NCBI GenBank assembly: GCA_013619145.1
Contig: JABXKR010000148.1
Location: 1-37,204 of the forward strand
Source: Psychromonas sp.
GTDB lineage: Bacteria; Pseudomonadota; Gammaproteobacteria; Enterobacterales; Psychromonadaceae
DNA length: 37,204 bases
Direction of reading: 5' to 3'
The position numbers were made by a program, and so were the translations under genes. Of this stretch, positions 33,482 through 37,204 are shown piece by piece. Positions within the stretch are counted from its first letter, which is position 1; the number at the start of each line of letters is the position of its first letter. Below the pieces are notes generated by a model that worked only from the letters and a program-made list of their open reading frames with translations, was not told the origin of the DNA and searched no databases.

Positions 33482-34774
33482 TTGTTTGATCGTTACGAAG
33501 CCGGTGAACAGGCTGTTTTAGTTCATATCACTTTTTCCGATGACAATAAAAAAGAAGATCTTGATGAGCTGAAATTACTAGTAAGCTCTGCGGGAGTCAA
33601 TGCAGTTGATACTGTGACAGGCTCTCGAAAATCCCCTCATGCACGTTATTTCGTCGGTACAGGTAAAGCACAAGAGATTGCTGATACGGTAAAAGCGGCG
33701 CAAGCGGATGTGGTTATTTTCAATCACGCCTTAACACCTGCTCAGCAACGTAACTTGGAAGCACTGTGTGAATGTTTAGTGCTGGATCGTACGGCGCTGA
33801 TTTTAGATATTTTTGCGCAACGAGCGCGTACCTATGAAGGTAAATTACAGGTAGAACTCGCGCAGTTGCGTCACCTTTCAACACGTCTTATTCGCGGTTG
33901 GACGCATCTTGAGCGCCAAAAAGGCGGTATCGGTTTACGTGGTCCCGGTGAAACGCAATTAGAAACAGACAGACGTTTGTTACGAGCGCGAATCAGCACA
34001 ATTAAATCTCGTTTATCGAAAGTGGAAAAGCAGCGGGACCAAGGTCGACGTTCGCGTCAACGTAATGAAGTACCAACAATTTCACTGGTCGGTTATACCA
34101 ATGCGGGTAAATCAACACTGTTTAATCAAATCACAGGAGCGAGCGTTTATGCGGCCGATCAATTATTCGCAACACTTGATCCGACCCTGCGTAAAATTGA
34201 TGTGGAAGATGTCGGCAACTGTATTTTAGCTGATACGGTTGGTTTTATTCGTCACTTACCCCATGACTTAGTGGCTGCGTTTAAGGCTACATTGCAGGAA
34301 ACGCGTGAGGCAACCCTGCTTTTACATGTTGTTGATTGTTCAGATGATAATTACCGCGCTAATATTGATGCAGTACAAAGTGTGCTGACTGAGATTGATG
34401 CGGGAGAAGTGCCGCAATTAACGGTTATGAATAAAATTGATGCTTTTGATGATATTCAGCCGCATGTCGATTTTGACGATCAAGGTAAACCTGTTCGCGT
34501 TTGGTTATCAGCACAAACCGGTGCTGGGACTGAGTTGCTATTTGAATCGTTAATGGCAATTTTATCAGGACAAATTCGTTCTCTGCGGCTTGCTATTCCG
34601 CCAGAACAAGGAAAGCTACGTGCGATTTTTTACCAACTGGACTGTATTGAAAACGAGTCTTATGCTGAAAATGGTGACTGCTTATTAGATATTCGTTTAA
34701 ACAATATTGACTGGCTGCGCTTGATAAAACAGCAAGGTAGCTATATAGAAGAGTATATTGTTAACGCTAATTAG
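33482..34774 (+). CDS. hflX: GTPase HflX
   Basis: HflX is a ribosome-associated GTPase that splits or rescues stalled 70S ribosomes under stress. The 430-residue protein has the N-terminal HflX domain (VSSAGVNAVDTVTGSRKSPH, then RHLSTRLIRGWTHLERQKGG). The GTPase domain follows with G1 GYTNAGKST (about 204), G3 DTVGFIRHLPH and G4 NKID. I use the TTG at 33482 because the protein then begins MFDRYEAGEQAVLVHI like E. coli HflX, and GGAG lies 6 bases upstream. A TTG four codons earlier would include that ribosome binding site. Confidence 0.95.
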   Translation: MFDRYEAGEQAVLVHITFSDDNKKEDLDELKLLVSSAGVNAVDTVTGSRKSPHARYFVGTGKAQEIADTVKAAQADVVIFNHALTPAQQRNLEALCECLVLDRTALILDIFAQRARTYEGKLQVELAQLRHLSTRLIRGWTHLERQKGGIGLRGPGETQLETDRRLLRARISTIKSRLSKVEKQRDQGRRSRQRNEVPTISLVGYTNAGKSTLFNQITGASVYAADQLFATLDPTLRKIDVEDVGNCILADTVGFIRHLPHDLVAAFKATLQETREATLLLHVVDCSDDNYRANIDAVQSVLTEIDAGEVPQLTVMNKIDAFDDIQPHVDFDDQGKPVRVWLSAQTGAGTELLFESLMAILSGQIRSLRLAIPPEQGKLRAIFYQLDCIENESYAENGDCLLDIRLNNIDWLRLIKQQGSYIEEYIVNAN

Positions 34775-34877
34775 AGAGAAACAACATAATATGTCATGTT
34801 TCCTTTATTATTAGAGTGAACATTGTTACATTGTTGTATTCTATCACTTATTTATATTACTTAATCGGGAGCTAAAT

Positions 34878-36053
34878 ATGGCTTGGAATGAACCGGGAAA
34901 AGATAAAGAAAAAGATCAAGACCCGTGGAAAAACAATGATAAAAAGAAAGACCAGGGGCCGCCTGACTTAGATGTTGTTTTCCAGAAACTGGCAGATCTG
35001 TTTGGTAAAAAACGATCTGGTGGTAATGGTAATGGCAATAATAGTGGTGGCACTAAGTTCGTCATTATTGCTGTTTTTGCTGTGCTTGCCATAGTGTGGT
35101 TTGTTAGTGGCTGGTACACAGTCAAAGAGTCAGATCGTGGTGTGGTATTACGTTTTGGTGCTTACCATTCTCAAGTTGATCCGGGTTTACACTGGAATCC
35201 AAAATTTGTCGATCGCGTTATTCCGATTAATATTGAAGCATTCCGTACTATGCCGACAACAGGTTTCATGTTAACTGAAGATGAAAATATTGTGCAGGTG
35301 GCGATGGAAGTGCAATACCGAATTATTGCCCCAGAAAAATATTTGTTTAGTGTTACCAATGCGGATAATAGTTTATTACAAGCACTTGATAGTGCATTAC
35401 GTTTTGTTGTCGGTCATTCAACTATGGATGATGCATTAACAACGGGCCGTGAAGTAGTGCGTCAAGAGACATGGGAAATGCTGGATAAAATTATTACACC
35501 TTACGATCTTGGTATTGAAGTCGTTGATGTCAATTTACAACAAACACGTCCGCCAGATCAGGTTAAAGATGCCTTTGATGATGCTATTGCCGCTCAGGAA
35601 GATGAACAGCGTTTTGTCCGTGAAGCGGAAGCTTATGAGCGTGAAAAAGAGCCGATTGCTCGTGGTCAAGTGAAACGTATTGAACAGCAGGCGCAGGCTT
35701 ATAAAGAGGGTATTATTTTAAAAGCGCAAGGTGAAGTTGCCCGCTTTAATAAATTATTACCTGAATATAAAGCAAGCCCTGAAGTAACACGCCAGCGTAT
35801 CTACCTTGAAACGATGGAGTCTGTATTTAATAACAGCAGCAAAGTGTTAATTGATAATAAGGCGGGTGGTAATTTAACGTTTTTACCGTTAGATAAATTG
35901 ATGAACAAAGGCGTGAACAGCAGCTCTGAAGTAAAGGGGGTGTCAGAGATTGAAACCCGCTCTAAAGCCGATGAAAAAGCAGATCTAAACGAGCGTTCCT
36001 CAAGCAGCGATCGACTATCTCGTAGTAGCCGCAGCACAGGGAGAAACTACTAA
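34878..36053 (+). CDS. hflK: FtsH modulator HflK
   Basis: HflK and HflC form a large cage in the inner membrane around the protease FtsH and limit its access to membrane substrates. The 391-residue HflK has a charged N-terminal tail (Lys/Asp, then Gly/Asn-rich), one transmembrane helix at about 61-79, and a periplasmic SPFH/band-7 domain starting VKESDRGVVLRFG. A long Glu/Ala/Gln coiled coil (about 225-300) and a Ser-rich tail complete it. A GGAG site lies 7 bases before the ATG. It overlaps hflC by one base (TAATG). Confidence 0.95.
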   Translation: MAWNEPGKDKEKDQDPWKNNDKKKDQGPPDLDVVFQKLADLFGKKRSGGNGNGNNSGGTKFVIIAVFAVLAIVWFVSGWYTVKESDRGVVLRFGAYHSQVDPGLHWNPKFVDRVIPINIEAFRTMPTTGFMLTEDENIVQVAMEVQYRIIAPEKYLFSVTNADNSLLQALDSALRFVVGHSTMDDALTTGREVVRQETWEMLDKIITPYDLGIEVVDVNLQQTRPPDQVKDAFDDAIAAQEDEQRFVREAEAYEREKEPIARGQVKRIEQQAQAYKEGIILKAQGEVARFNKLLPEYKASPEVTRQRIYLETMESVFNNSSKVLIDNKAGGNLTFLPLDKLMNKGVNSSSEVKGVSEIETRSKADEKADLNERSSSSDRLSRSSRSTGRNY

Positions 36054-36919
36054 TGAATAAATTACTTATAGTTCCAGTTTTACTTGTTTTTGTTTTTATC
36101 AGTAGCGCATTTGTTGTTTCTGAAGGGCAGAACGGTATCGTGATGCAATTTAGTAAAGTTAAACGTGATGCTCAAGATGTGCCTGTTGTATATCCTCCAG
36201 GTTTACATTTTAAAGTGCCGTTTATCGACTCTGTGCGCATTATGGATACACGTATCCAAACACTTGATGATCAGGCGGATCGCTTTGTAACGTCAGAGAA
36301 AAAAGATCTGATTATCGATTCTTACGTTAAATGGCAGATTGAAGATTTAGCGGTTTATTACCTCGCTACAGGCGGTAATAAAATGCAGGCGGAAGCTCTG
36401 CTTAAACGCAAAATCAACAACGGCTTACGTAGCGAAATTGGTTCTCATACCATTAAAGAGATTGTTTCGGGTAAACGTGGAGAAGTGATGGAAACAGCAC
36501 TTAAACGTATGGCGCGATCGAGTGAATTAGGTATTAAAGTGGTTGATGTTCGTATTAAGAAAATCAACCTGCCTGCAGAGGTAAGTAACAGTATCTACAA
36601 ACGTATGCGTGCTGAGCGTAAAGCGGTTGCCAAAGAGCATCGTTCTCAAGGTCAGGAGCAGTCTGAGGTGATCCGCGCGAATATCGACCGTAAGGTATCG
36701 ATTATGTTAGCGCAAGCTAATAAAGAGTCATCGGAAGTACGCGGTGCGGGGGATGCGCAGTCTTCAAAAATTTACGCCGATTCCTATACCCAAGATGCAG
36801 AATTTTTTGCCTTTTTACGCAGCATGCAGGCGTATCAGAAAAGCTTTTCTGATAAAGATGATGTAATGGTATTAAGCCCTGATTCAGACTTCTTTAAGTA
36901 TATGAATAACAAAGATTAA
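36053..36919 (+). CDS. hflC: FtsH modulator HflC
   Basis: This is the partner of HflK in the FtsH-HflKC complex. The 288-residue protein has an N-terminal membrane anchor (LLIVPVLLVFVFISSAFVV, about 4-22). A band-7 domain (GQNGIVMQFSK onward) and a helical part rich in charged residues (about 190-245) follow. It ends with the typical segment SFSDKDDVMVLSPDSDFFKYM. Translation is coupled to hflK by the TAATG overlap, which fits an equal ratio of the two. A strong terminator follows, so it is the last gene of the cluster here; purA is not adjacent. Confidence 0.95.
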   Translation: MNKLLIVPVLLVFVFISSAFVVSEGQNGIVMQFSKVKRDAQDVPVVYPPGLHFKVPFIDSVRIMDTRIQTLDDQADRFVTSEKKDLIIDSYVKWQIEDLAVYYLATGGNKMQAEALLKRKINNGLRSEIGSHTIKEIVSGKRGEVMETALKRMARSSELGIKVVDVRIKKINLPAEVSNSIYKRMRAERKAVAKEHRSQGQEQSEVIRANIDRKVSIMLAQANKESSEVRGAGDAQSSKIYADSYTQDAEFFAFLRSMQAYQKSFSDKDDVMVLSPDSDFFKYMNNKD

Positions 36920-36938
36920 AATTATTTAATCTAATTAT

Positions 36939-36976
36939 AAAAAGCCCCGTTTTGTGACAACAAAACGGGGCTTTTT
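36939..36976. terminator. Strong bidirectional terminator after hflC
   Basis: AAAAAGCCCCGTTTTGT and its exact complement (36939-36955 and 36960-36976) surround a GACA loop, with A and T runs on both flanks. It ends hflKC on the plus strand and the MBL-fold gene on the minus strand. Confidence 0.93.
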
Positions 36977-37005
36977 TGTATCATAATCTAAATTTTTAAC
37001 GGCTA

Positions 37006-37204
37006 CTAAATGTAAACTTGTTCGCCATATTCGACAATATGGGCGGGTTTATGCAGTTGCTCTTCAATGACCTGCTTAAATATTGCTTGTTTGTCACGTT
37101 CGCCGTGGATTAAAAATACCTTATCGAGTTTTTCAAACTCGGCCATCCAGGCCAACAGATCGCTTTGATCGGCATGAGCTGAAAATCCGTTAATCATATG
37201 TATT
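37006..37204 (-). CDS. C-terminal end of an MBL-fold beta-CASP RNA hydrolase (partial)
   Basis: The frame is open to the end of the window, so the gene's 5' part lies to the right. The visible 66 residues contain HMINGFSAHADQSDLLAWM, the beta-CASP motif that carries the GFSAHAD histidine and aspartate, then VFLIHGE with the motif C histidine. These are hallmarks of metallo-beta-lactamase-fold RNA-processing exonucleases or hydrolases. It ends at TAG 37006-37008 before the bidirectional terminator. Confidence 0.88.
   Translation of the reverse strand, partial: IHMINGFSAHADQSDLLAWMAEFEKLDKVFLIHGERDKQAIFKQVIEEQLHKPAHIVEYGEQVYI

Overview
The window reads as chromosomal DNA of a marine, probably cold-adapted gammaproteobacterium close to Psychromonas or its relatives in the Alteromonadales/Vibrionales. 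The evidence is AT-rich but ordinary codon use, proteins very similar to E. coli and Vibrio orthologues (YbiT, RhlE, YiaY, MutL, Hfq, HflX), and the conserved gammaproteobacterial order queG / nnr-tsaE-amiB-mutL-miaA-hfq-hflX-hflK-hflC. The genus is an inference from these features, not a database result. No rRNA, tRNA, CRISPR array, prophage or intact insertion sequence was found.

Positions 1-5440 hold the terminator of an unseen upstream gene, a hypothetical Cys-rich protein, the ABC-F protein YbiT (minus) divergent from the RNA helicase RhlE, a NYN-domain putative RNase, and uridine kinase (minus). A CRP-like palindrome lies between ybiT and rhlE. Positions 5440-9115 are looser. A small Lys/Gln/Pro-tailed protein and an AlkD-type DNA glycosylase are bracketed by two copies of a palindromic repeat. 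An aromatic amino acid permease follows, and then about 790 bases with no credible gene.

Positions 9116-15783 carry accessory metabolism: YiaY-like Fe-alcohol dehydrogenase, two overlapping periplasmic binding-protein genes with no permease or ATPase (one GlpV-like, one family 3), an M14/AstE-like metallohydrolase, a LysE/RhtB exporter, and an unknown protein with a possible PD-(D/E)XK motif. Positions 15960-18355 hold an SOS-type umuDC operon with a clear LexA box and a membrane-anchored FKBP. Then come serine dehydratase (minus) and a LysR regulator (YhaJ-like, minus) divergent from yqjG plus pirin, with a palindromic operator candidate in the divergent gap. A DUF2750 gene and an ABM-domain gene (both minus) follow.

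Positions 23876-36919 are the conserved hfq superoperon region. QueG (tRNA queuosine), Nnr (NAD(P)HX repair), TsaE (tRNA t6A), AmiB (septal peptidoglycan cleavage), MutL (mismatch repair), MiaA (tRNA i6A), Hfq, HflX (ribosome rescue GTPase) and HflKC (FtsH modulators) are in the usual order and partly overlap. Three things are unusual. nnr is split by a frameshift at the domain boundary. AmiB has grown to 1010 residues with ten LysM domains, five of them in near-identical 195-bp tandem units. A second, decayed copy of the miaA 3' end lies between miaA and hfq. The window ends inside a minus-strand beta-CASP metallo-beta-lactamase gene.

No wholly new multi-gene system is evident. The strongest leads are the split nnr, the LysM array, the miaA tail duplication and the orphan binding-protein pair.
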